This document shows positions 1 to 5,788 of a stretch of 7,880 nt of DNA, piece after piece. The stretch lies in the NCBI GenBank assembly GCA_003524705.1, contig DQGV01000478.1, forward strand, positions 1-7,880, written 5' to 3'. The stretch's first letter is position 1. Every line of letters begins with the position of its first letter. The notes under the pieces were generated by a model. It saw nothing but the letters and a program-made list of their open reading frames with translations, was not told the origin of the DNA and did no database searches. The position numbers were made by a program, and so were the translations under genes. The DNA is from Anaerolineae bacterium. Lineage in GTDB: Bacteria; Chloroflexota; Anaerolineae; Anaerolineales; Villigracilaceae.

Positions 1-783
1 ACGCCGTTTGCTGAAAAAGATGGCACGTTTTCAAATACAGATAGGCGTGTGCAACGAGTTCGACAAGCACATGCGCCACGCGGACAATCTCGACCCGATT
101 GGAAAATTATTTGTGACTTAGCCCTACGCATCGAATCTAGACTTGGAGTTGATTCTGCTCATTGGGCATATTCCAACCCCGAAGAAATTCTGCGCGAAAT
201 GGGCAGCGTCAATTCAGATTATGCCGGCATTACGTATGAACGCATTGAAAAAGTTGGCTTGATTTATCCAGTGCCATCTTTAGACCATCCCGGCACACCA
301 ACTTTATTTACAAAAGATTTTCCACGAGGCAAAGGAAAATTCCATGTGTTGGATTATGTTCCGATTCGTGAAGAACCTGATGATGAATATCCATTTATCT
401 TAACCACAGGTCGCTTGCTTGAACATTGGCATGGTGGCACAATGACTCGTAACTCTGCATTGAACGAAGCCTATCCCGAAGCACGCGTGGAGATTCATCC
501 AGCCGACGCAGAGATTCACGGCATTCGAAACGGTGACCCTGTCAAAGTCTCTAGTAGGCGCGGTGAAATTGTTGTGCGTGCAACCGTCACAGAAAAAACA
601 TCTATTGGCGTTGTATTTATCCCATGGCATTTTGCCGAAGCCGCTGCAAATTTATTGACCAATGATGCTTTAGACCCGCAAGCAAAGATTCCTGAATTCA
701 AAGCTTGTGCTGTGCAAGTGTTCCCTGCACGAGTGGGTGATTTACCAAATCCAGATGCGGTTGTTGAAAGAGGAAGATATTAA
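1..783 (+). CDS. fdhF: Formate dehydrogenase alpha subunit, C-terminal part (5' end outside window)
   Basis: This is the C-terminal 260 residues of a molybdopterin-dependent oxidoreductase of the formate dehydrogenase alpha type, which oxidises formate to CO2 at a Mo/W-bis-MGD centre. The frame is open from base 1. The first codons read TPFAEKDGTFSNTDRRVQRV, a conserved internal family motif (FAE-DGTF-NT-RRVQRV), so the GTG at 49 is not the true start. Residues about 120-245 of the visible part form the molybdopterin-dinucleotide-binding C-terminal domain, with TTGRLLEHWHGGTMTR (from residue 134), RVEIHPADAEIHGIRNGD and a late FIPWHFAEAAANLLT segment. The Fe-S and Cys/Sec active-site regions lie upstream, so the electron acceptor and the Sec/Cys form cannot be judged. 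A strong hairpin follows the stop codon. The family call is firm. The choice between fdhF and fdhA as a symbol is a naming convention, and a related molybdopterin oxidoreductase is a less likely alternative. Confidence 0.9.
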   Translation, partial: TPFAEKDGTFSNTDRRVQRVRQAHAPRGQSRPDWKIICDLALRIESRLGVDSAHWAYSNPEEILREMGSVNSDYAGITYERIEKVGLIYPVPSLDHPGTPTLFTKDFPRGKGKFHVLDYVPIREEPDDEYPFILTTGRLLEHWHGGTMTRNSALNEAYPEARVEIHPADAEIHGIRNGDPVKVSSRRGEIVVRATVTEKTSIGVVFIPWHFAEAAANLLTNDALDPQAKIPEFKACAVQVFPARVGDLPNPDAVVERGRY

Positions 784-786
784 AGA

Positions 787-820
787 AAAATGACAGTCAT
801 CAAAAGATGACTGTCATTTT
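787..820. terminator. Bidirectional intrinsic terminator between convergent genes
   Basis: A perfect inverted repeat pairs 787-801 with 806-820, giving 15 bp around an AAAA loop at 802-805; the core arms are TGACAGTCATC and GATGACTGTCA. The stem ends in A-rich and T-rich tracts on the two sides, so it can act in both directions. It lies 3 bases past the formate dehydrogenase stop codon. It contains the stop codon (814-816) of the convergent AlkZ-related gene. Only about 11 bp of the stem is mixed sequence; the rest is A/T pairing. Confidence 0.8.
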
Positions 821-1668
821 ATTAATTCTTTTAGACTCACCCATTCCCCACTTTCCTTCGAATGCTCTGCCATCACCAACTTTCCGTTCTCCATTAACCT
901 ATTAACCGTTTTCTTCACCACCTCATTCCCCCACCCAAACAACTTATTGACGTCTCTCAAATCCGCCGCGCCGAGCATGTTGAAATACAATTCCAAAATT
1001 TTCATGCGCGCTTCGGATTCTTTTATCTTACGAGCCTGTTCGGATAAATCAGGAAAATGTCTAGTCGTGATTTCGTAAATATGTGAATATTTCCATGCGC
1101 CTGCTTGAGCAACACCGACAGGTAAAATTTTAAAGTCTCTTTGCAATTGTTCAAGTGCTTTATTAAATTCAGAATCTTTGGCGTTTGATAATTTTGATTC
1201 TTTTCGTAAGTCAAGTGTATTCATCGCGCCTTTATCGAGCAAAGTCTCATACACTTGTTTTGAGGCTTGCGTTAATCGTCCTTCACGATACGCAATTAAA
1301 TAATCTTCTTCGGGTGAGCCATAATTTTCTGAAAGCGCATAAAAATATGGTGCAACATCTAATGAAATCATGGTGGCTTTACCGCGTAAAATTTTTCCGT
1401 AGTACCAAATCTTTTTATCGAGCGCGTCATCTTTCCAGCCCCACGTCACATGTCCAGGGTCGTCGTGTTTATCAGCAACGGGTCTATCGCCTGCAACGGC
1501 TGTCCACAAAGATGCCAAGTCAATACCTTTGATGGGCCAGAAATATGTAAAGCCGCGTTTGTTGACGAAAGTCAATGCCGCACGTTGAGATGAAAGTCGC
1601 TTGTTCGGTGGCAGGTTGAAGGTCCGCGTGCGAAGCGTTTGTAATTTTTTCAAATCTAGTTTCAACAT
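814..1668 (-). CDS. AlkZ-related winged-helix protein (YcaQ/HTH_42-like)
   Basis: This 284-residue protein resembles the AlkZ/YcaQ (HTH_42) superfamily. Members of that superfamily are winged-helix DNA glycosylases that open interstrand crosslinks or remove alkylated bases, but this subgroup has no function I know of. Conserved-looking blocks are FVNKRGFTYFWPIKG (residues 34-48), LWTAVAGDRPV (54-64), a DDPGHVTWGWKDD run (69-81) and ISLDVAPYFYALSENYGSPEEDY (101-123). A winged-helix-like segment spans 135-185 and a second helical wHTH-like segment spans 219-268. The segment aligned by eye with the glycosylase Q-x-Q/D catalytic motif reads YFWP instead, so glycosylase activity is doubtful. I chose the ATG at 1666-1668 because family similarity begins just after it. 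An in-frame ATG at 1692 would add MIVSHYNS and leave only 6 bases to pgl. Neither start has a clear Shine-Dalgarno sequence. The gene is convergent with formate dehydrogenase and divergent from pgl. Confidence 0.82.
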   Translation of the reverse strand: MLKLDLKKLQTLRTRTFNLPPNKRLSSQRAALTFVNKRGFTYFWPIKGIDLASLWTAVAGDRPVADKHDDPGHVTWGWKDDALDKKIWYYGKILRGKATMISLDVAPYFYALSENYGSPEEDYLIAYREGRLTQASKQVYETLLDKGAMNTLDLRKESKLSNAKDSEFNKALEQLQRDFKILPVGVAQAGAWKYSHIYEITTRHFPDLSEQARKIKESEARMKILELYFNMLGAADLRDVNKLFGWGNEVVKKTVNRLMENGKLVMAEHSKESGEWVSLKELIK

Positions 1669-1671
1669 AGA

Positions 1672-1679
1672 ATTATAAT
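1672..1679. promoter_or_regulatory. Palindromic -10-like octamer between divergent genes
   Basis: ATTATAAT is its own reverse complement, so it presents a consensus TATAAT -10 box on both strands (1674-1679 on +, 1677-1672 on -). On the + strand it would start transcription near 1686, about 13 bases before the pgl ATG. On the - strand it lies only 3 bases before the chosen ATG of the AlkZ-related gene, which is too close for normal use. I see no good -35 hexamer at the proper spacing for either direction, so this is tentative. Confidence 0.35.
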
Positions 1680-1698
1680 GCGATACAATCATTCAGTT

Positions 1699-2376
1699 AT
1701 GAAAATCCAAAAGTTGGAAATTGAATCTTTATCAAAAGCATTTATTGAGATTGCACAAAATTCAATCCGCGAACGTGGAAGATTTTTGGTTGCATTATCT
1801 GGCGGAAGTACGCCGATGAAGTTATATAAAAAACTCGCTGATGAAGAACTTGATTGGTCGCGTGTGCATTTTTTTTGGGGCGATGAGCGTTGCGTGCCAA
1901 TCAATGATGATGGAAATAGTTTTGGGCAAACGAAAAAAATTTTGTTCGATAAAATTGGTGCTACCAACATTCATCGCGTCAACACGGACCTGCCACCTGC
2001 TTCTGCCGCGACGCATTATGCTCACACCTTGAAATTTTTCGCTGACGCGCCATTAGACTTTCCACGTTTTGATTTAGTATTGCTCGGCTTAGGTGAAGAT
2101 GGTCACATTGCATCATTGTTTCCCAACTCACCTGTTGATATTGAAGAACCCGTCATTGCAGTCACAGCAAATTATCAAGATCGTCCAGCGAATCGTGTTA
2201 CATTAACGGAAAAAGTTTTTAATGAAGCTAGAGAAATTTGGTTTTTGGTGGCTGGTAAAAATAAAGCAGAGATATTAAATAAAGTAATCGATGGCGAAAG
2301 AAATTTAGAGTTATATCCCGCACAACGAATCCAACCAATAAATGGAAATTTAATTTGGTGGGTGGATGTTAATTAG
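1699..2376 (+). CDS. pgl: 6-phosphogluconolactonase
   Basis: This cytosolic enzyme hydrolyses 6-phosphoglucono-1,5-lactone to 6-phosphogluconate, the second step of the oxidative pentose phosphate pathway. The 225-residue protein has the usual DevB/glucosamine-6-phosphate-isomerase-like layout. It shows a phosphate-binding LSGGSTP (33-39), FFWGDERCVP (58-67), the active-site LLGLGEDGHIASLFP (128-142, with His136 the expected catalytic residue), RVTLT (166-170) and AGKNKAEIL (185-193). Length is at the short end of the family. The ATG at 1699 fits the usual start of the fold. An in-frame ATG at 1678 would add seven residues and overlaps the -10-like octamer. No Shine-Dalgarno sequence is visible before either start. 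It is the first gene of a pgl-gnd-zwf block that carries every oxidative-branch enzyme. A palindromic repeat begins seven bases after its stop codon. Confidence 0.93.
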   Translation: MKIQKLEIESLSKAFIEIAQNSIRERGRFLVALSGGSTPMKLYKKLADEELDWSRVHFFWGDERCVPINDDGNSFGQTKKILFDKIGATNIHRVNTDLPPASAATHYAHTLKFFADAPLDFPRFDLVLLGLGEDGHIASLFPNSPVDIEEPVIAVTANYQDRPANRVTLTEKVFNEAREIWFLVAGKNKAEILNKVIDGERNLELYPAQRIQPINGNLIWWVDVN

Positions 2377-2383
2377 ATAGTCC

Positions 2384-2432
2384 GATGGTCGAGTAGGTCG
2401 AGCGTTCTTTGCGAGACCATATCGAGACCATC
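2384..2432 (+). repeat. REP-like palindromic element, copy A
   Basis: The outer arms GATGGTC (2384-2390) and GACCATC (2426-2432) pair perfectly over 7 bp. Inside them lie GAGTAG (2391-2396) and TATCGA (2420-2425). The centre forms a hairpin: GGTC 2396-2399 with GACC 2415-2418, then an opposed GA/GA pair of mismatches, then GC 2402-2403 with GC 2411-2412 around a TTCT-containing loop. The GTAG at 2393-2396 just 5' of the hairpin is the signature tetranucleotide of many REP sequences. It has the same architecture as the element at 2478-2524 in reverse orientation. It could also serve as a weak terminator or mRNA-stabilising structure after pgl, but no U tract follows. Confidence 0.7.
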
Positions 2433-2477
2433 AGTTAAACAAAATAATAAAAATTAACAAAGCGTTTTCAATTAACA

Positions 2478-2524
2478 GGTGGTTTCGATACAGGGCGAGA
2501 GAACCTCGCCCCTACTCAACCACC
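2478..2524 (-). repeat. REP-like palindromic element, copy B
   Basis: Read on the - strand, the outer arms are GGTGGTT and AACCACC (7 bp, + strand 2478-2484 with 2518-2524). They flank the same GAGTAG (+ strand CTACTC 2512-2517) and TATCGA (+ strand TCGATA 2485-2490) as the copy at 2384-2432. The inner hairpin is a perfect 7 bp stem, GGGCGAG 2493-2499 with CTCGCCC 2505-2511, and the - strand loop again contains TTCT. Two arm positions differ from the other copy, and both changes keep base pairing. It ends 28 bases before the gnd start, so it lies in or just before the gnd leader. Confidence 0.72.
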
Positions 2525-2541
2525 GAGTATATAAATAATTT

Positions 2542-2546
2542 AGGAG
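2542..2546 (+). promoter_or_regulatory. Shine-Dalgarno site of gnd
   Basis: AGGAG lies six bases before the ATG at 2553 and settles that start. It is the only strong Shine-Dalgarno sequence before any + strand gene in the window. An AT-rich stretch just upstream (2528-2540) contains TATAAA, but I see no matching -35 hexamer. Confidence 0.75.
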
Positions 2547-2552
2547 CTCACG

Positions 2553-3461
2553 ATGGAATTAGCAATTGTTGGTTTAGGAAAAATGGGATTGAACATGGCA
2601 ACCCGACTCGTTCAAGGCGGACATAAAGTAGTTGGTTATGCTCGCTCAAAAGAATCGGTCGAAGCCGCAGTGAAAAATGGAGCAGAAGGTGCACATTCAC
2701 TAGAAGAAGCAATTAAGAAATTATCATCATCACCAAAAATTGTTTGGGTGATGGTGCCTTCAGGTAAAACTACTACTGAAACCATTGAACATGCCGCTTC
2801 ATTATTAAACAAAGGTGACATCATCATTGATGGTGGAAATTCAAATTACAAAGAAACAATTGCTCATGCAGAAATGCTTGCACAAAAAGGCATTGACTTT
2901 GTTGATTGTGGAACCAGCGGCGGCATCTGGGGGCTCAAAGAAGGTTATAGTTTGATGATTGGTGGCAAGAAAAATGTCACTGAAAAACTCAAGCCAATTT
3001 TTGAAACACTTGCACCTGCCAAAGATTTAGGTTGGGGACGAGTTGGTCCGCATGGAGCAGGTCATTACGTAAAAATGGTTCATAATGGAATCGAATATGG
3101 CATGATGCAAGCCTTTGCTGAAGGCTTCGGGATTTTGAAAGGCAAAAAAGAATTTGAACTTGACCTCGCACAAGTCTCACACATTTGGCAACATGGAAGT
3201 GTCGTCCGTTCGTGGTTATTAGATTTAGCCGCCAATGCATTAGATGAAGATACTGAACTAAAAGACATCAAACCGTGGGTGGCAGATTCTGGCGAAGGTC
3301 GTTGGACTGTGTTTGAGTCAATTGATTTAGATGTCCCTGCTCCTGTAATTACACTTGCACTGCAAATGAGATTCGCAAGTAGGGATGAAGAAAATTATCC
3401 AGCCAGAATGTTGGCGGCATTGCGGAATCAATTTGGTGGTCATGCCATTAAGAAAAGTTAA
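2553..3461 (+). CDS. gnd: 6-phosphogluconate dehydrogenase, decarboxylating (short form)
   Basis: This enzyme oxidatively decarboxylates 6-phosphogluconate to ribulose 5-phosphate, yielding NAD(P)H, CO2 and pentose phosphate. At 302 residues it is the short bacterial form, not the roughly 470-residue E. coli type. The N-terminal Rossmann fold carries GLGKMG (7-12), VMVPSGKTT (66-74) and IIDGGNSNYKET (91-102). Substrate and catalytic residues are CGTSGGIWGLKEGYSLMIGG (119-138) and GAGHYVKMVHNGIEYGMMQ (168-186), in which Lys174, Asn178 and Glu181 match the conserved catalytic set. The end of the second beta strand reads GYARS (28-32), with no acidic residue and Arg31 in place. This resembles the NRS/NRT signature of NADP-dependent enzymes more than the acidic residue usual for NAD-dependent short forms. 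The start is fixed by AGGAG six bases upstream. Repeat-bearing spacers lie on both sides, so it may be transcribed with pgl and zwf or from its own promoter. Confidence 0.95.
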   Translation: MELAIVGLGKMGLNMATRLVQGGHKVVGYARSKESVEAAVKNGAEGAHSLEEAIKKLSSSPKIVWVMVPSGKTTTETIEHAASLLNKGDIIIDGGNSNYKETIAHAEMLAQKGIDFVDCGTSGGIWGLKEGYSLMIGGKKNVTEKLKPIFETLAPAKDLGWGRVGPHGAGHYVKMVHNGIEYGMMQAFAEGFGILKGKKEFELDLAQVSHIWQHGSVVRSWLLDLAANALDEDTELKDIKPWVADSGEGRWTVFESIDLDVPAPVITLALQMRFASRDEENYPARMLAALRNQFGGHAIKKS

Positions 3462-3463
3462 TG

Positions 3464-3529
3464 GTAGGTCACGTTTTCAACGTGACGTAAAAATTTAAGT
3501 AATATAGTCACGCTAAAAGCGTGACCTAC
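3464..3529. repeat. REP doublet (BIME-like): two inverted hairpins bounded by GTAG and CTAC
   Basis: GTAG (3464-3467) is followed at once by a perfect 8 bp hairpin, GTCACGTT 3468-3475 with AACGTGAC 3479-3486 and loop TTC. After a 20-base AT-rich linker comes a second perfect 8 bp hairpin, GTCACGCT 3507-3514 with AGCGTGAC 3518-3525 and loop AAA, then CTAC (3526-3529). The second unit is the first in reverse orientation. The two ends also pair over 10 bp (GTAGGTCACG with CGTGACCTAC). The hairpins differ at one stem pair (T-A versus C-G) with pairing kept. The unit begins two bases after the gnd stop codon and ends 16 bases before zwf. Confidence 0.8.
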
Positions 3530-3545
3530 AAATCGGTTAATATAA

Positions 3546-5012
3546 ATGAATAATACAAACAATAGTTTTCTTACTACTATCATCATCTTCGGCGCATCTG
3601 GTGATTTGACTCAACGCAAGTTGATTCCATCTTTGTTTAATCTATTTCGCAAACGCAGAACTCCTAAACAATTAAAAATCATCGGTTTTGGTGGGACAGA
3701 ATTTTCAGACGAGGCTTTTCGAGAACATTTGCTAGAAGGCATGAAAAAGTTTGCAGGCTATGAATTCACACAAGATGAATGGAATATCTTTGCTCAAAAT
3801 TTGTGTTACATATCTGGTAAATATGCCGAGATTGAGCATTTTCAAAAACTTTCTGAACAATTAAAAAAGTTTGAAAACAATGAAGAGGCGAATCGTTTAT
3901 ATTACATGGCGTTGCCCCCAAGCCTATTCCCTACCATTGTTGATAATTTAGATAAATCAAACTTGTTGCAAGAAAATGGCGCATGGCGACGTGTGGTGCT
4001 AGAAAAACCATTTGGCACAGATTTAGAATCATCTATTACGTTAAACAAACAAGTGCATAAAGCGTTACACGAAAATCAAATTTACCGCATTGACCATTAT
4101 CTCGGAAAAGAAACTGTCCAAAATATTTTGTTTACACGTTTTGCAAACACAATTTATGAACCGATTTGGAATCGTAATTATATAGACCATGTGCAAATCA
4201 CAGTGGCAGAAAAAGTTGGTTTGGAACATCGCGCTGGTTTTTATGATGGCGTGGGTGTATTGCGAGATATGTTTCAAAATCATTTATTGCAATTATTAAC
4301 TTTAGTTGCTATGGAACCACCCGCATCATTTAGTGCCAGTGCTTTGCGAAATGAAAAAGTAAAAGTGTTGGGTGCTATCAAACCGATGACTCCTGAACAA
4401 GTTTCGACCAACACCGTCAGGGCGCAATACAAAGGTTACACCGAAGAAAAAGATGTCAGTGCTGAATCAACTACCCCTACGTATGCGGCGTTACGGCTCT
4501 TCATCAACAATTGGAGATGGAAAGGCGTTCCGTTTTATTTAAGGTCAGGAAAAAATCTAGCAGAAAAACAATCGCAAATTATTATTCAATTCAAAGAGCC
4601 ACCACTTGCCATGTTCCCCATGCAAACCATGAAGCCCAACATGTTGGTTTTATATTTGCAACCCGATGAAGGTGTGCATTTGCGTTTTGAAGCGAAGGCG
4701 CCGGATAAAGTGAATGAAACGCGTTCGGTGGATATGGAATTTCATTATGATGAAGCCTTTGGAAAAACTGCCATTCCTGAATCGTATGAAAGATTATTGC
4801 TGGATGCGATTCAAGGTGATGCATCTTTATTCACGCGAGCGGATGAAGTGGAAACGGCTTGGTCTATCATTGACCCGATTCTGCAAACATGGGAAACGCA
4901 TCAGACTCCGCCTCTGGCTGTTTACAAACCTTCCACATGGGGTCCCGCCGAGGCTGATGTGCTGTTAGCAAAAGATGGTCGGCGATGGTTGAATGAAGAA
5001 AGCGATTCGTAA
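3546..5012 (+). CDS. zwf: Glucose-6-phosphate 1-dehydrogenase
   Basis: This enzyme oxidises glucose 6-phosphate to 6-phosphogluconolactone, the entry step of the oxidative pentose phosphate pathway. The 488-residue length is standard for the family. The N-terminal Rossmann fold starts with IIIFGASGDLTQRKLIPSLF (12-31). The substrate-binding signature RIDHYLGKE is complete at 181-189 (Asp183, His184). VLRDMFQNHLLQLL carries His246, which corresponds to the catalytic base His240 of the Leuconostoc enzyme. GVPFYLRSGKNL (327-338) and YERLLLDAIQGDASLFTRADEVETAW (from about 414) are further conserved blocks. It is the last of the three pathway genes, although it encodes the first step. The spacer before it is filled by a hairpin doublet. 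No clear Shine-Dalgarno sequence precedes the ATG, only the AT-rich TTAATATAA. The start is supported by its normal distance (about 12-15 residues) to the GASGDL motif. Confidence 0.96.
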   Translation: MNNTNNSFLTTIIIFGASGDLTQRKLIPSLFNLFRKRRTPKQLKIIGFGGTEFSDEAFREHLLEGMKKFAGYEFTQDEWNIFAQNLCYISGKYAEIEHFQKLSEQLKKFENNEEANRLYYMALPPSLFPTIVDNLDKSNLLQENGAWRRVVLEKPFGTDLESSITLNKQVHKALHENQIYRIDHYLGKETVQNILFTRFANTIYEPIWNRNYIDHVQITVAEKVGLEHRAGFYDGVGVLRDMFQNHLLQLLTLVAMEPPASFSASALRNEKVKVLGAIKPMTPEQVSTNTVRAQYKGYTEEKDVSAESTTPTYAALRLFINNWRWKGVPFYLRSGKNLAEKQSQIIIQFKEPPLAMFPMQTMKPNMLVLYLQPDEGVHLRFEAKAPDKVNETRSVDMEFHYDEAFGKTAIPESYERLLLDAIQGDASLFTRADEVETAWSIIDPILQTWETHQTPPLAVYKPSTWGPAEADVLLAKDGRRWLNEESDS

Positions 5013-5034
5013 TTGGTAATTAGTGGTTGAAAGC

Positions 5035-5763
5035 ATGAGAAATTCAAAGAGGATCTTATTCATTGGTTATTTCCTTTTCATATTTGGATTATCAGCTTGT
5101 TACCTTGAAGAAAGCAGAAGCTCAGTACCATTACCTTATGAAATTTTTAACATAAATCCTACAACTATCATTGAAGATATTTCACAACATAAAGAAGACA
5201 TTTTTGTTCCTCTTGAAAAGCGGATTCCAGGTAATGAAATTGTATATATTCCGGTTACTTGGAATCAGAATGATTATATAGAAATTGCAAACTCCATCCA
5301 TAAGTTTGTATGGAGTGAATCTTTAGATAACTGGAAGGTAAATTCAATATTATTCTATTTGCAATGTCAAGAAGCGCCTTATGGCTCACAATCCGCCTAT
5401 CTTACTTACTTTAAAATTATAGAAAATGCTACAGAAGAATATCATTTAGTCCATAATATAGTTATACAGCCGCAAGAAAAAATAATTGGAGTATATGCTG
5501 AAAAGTATTCCCAATTAACAGCAACTTGGGAAGAATACAAATTATCGGAATTTAAAGTAACTTCCGATGATGCGTTGCAATTTGCCGAAAACATTGGAGG
5601 GAAAAGATTCAGGGAAGTCAACAAAAATAATTGTTCTATATCAATATCATTGAATAGAACTTATCGTAATGACAAAGATTGGGTAGTGACGTATCGTACA
5701 GATAGCAGTAATTTTGAGTTCATAATAGATCCAATAACCGGGGATTACCTAGGAAATAAATAA
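5035..5763 (+). CDS. Putative lipoprotein with PepSY-like C-terminus
   Basis: I do not recognise a characterised family. From the ATG at 5035 the 242-residue product has a basic N-terminus (MRNSKR), a hydrophobic stretch (ILFIGYFLFIFGL) and a lipobox LSAC with Cys22. It is therefore predicted to be a lipid-anchored extracytoplasmic protein. An in-frame GTG at 5023 would add four residues and is less likely. The C-terminal segment, about 177-242, resembles a PepSY unit: a DDALQFAEN helix, then beta strands ending in DWVVTYRT and FEFIIDPITGDYLG (the W-V-Y then ID-x-x-TG pattern). The middle (about 65-175) is rich in aromatic and polar residues with no motif I know. It starts 22 bases after zwf with no terminator visible between them. 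Its base composition looks more AT-rich than the neighbouring enzyme genes, which suggests an accessory gene. No role in sugar metabolism can be inferred. Confidence 0.8.
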   Translation: MRNSKRILFIGYFLFIFGLSACYLEESRSSVPLPYEIFNINPTTIIEDISQHKEDIFVPLEKRIPGNEIVYIPVTWNQNDYIEIANSIHKFVWSESLDNWKVNSILFYLQCQEAPYGSQSAYLTYFKIIENATEEYHLVHNIVIQPQEKIIGVYAEKYSQLTATWEEYKLSEFKVTSDDALQFAENIGGKRFREVNKNNCSISISLNRTYRNDKDWVVTYRTDSSNFEFIIDPITGDYLGNK

Positions 5764-5788
5764 CTTAGTTTTTAATACAAGACCTACC

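Noticed and set aside
49..783. GTG at 49 as the start of a 244-residue protein
   Set aside because: The frame is open to base 1 and the residues before it (TPFAEKDGTFSNTD) are conserved formate dehydrogenase sequence, so this is an internal codon of a truncated gene.
1185..1532. 115-codon + strand open frame opposite the AlkZ-related gene
   Set aside because: It is fully antisense to a gene with clear family similarity, with low-complexity composition and no start signal.
2384..3529. Palindromes as a CRISPR array
   Set aside because: There are only two units of each kind, in inverted rather than direct orientation, with genes between them, no regular spacers and no cas genes.
5011..5034. 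Short AATTGGTAATTAG repeat-like stretch after zwf
   Set aside because: It is a five-base direct repeat in AT-rich sequence, too short to interpret.
5781..5787. GACCTAC between the convergent genes as a remnant of the repeat at 3464-3529
   Set aside because: The match is seven bases with no accompanying hairpin, so chance is the simpler explanation.
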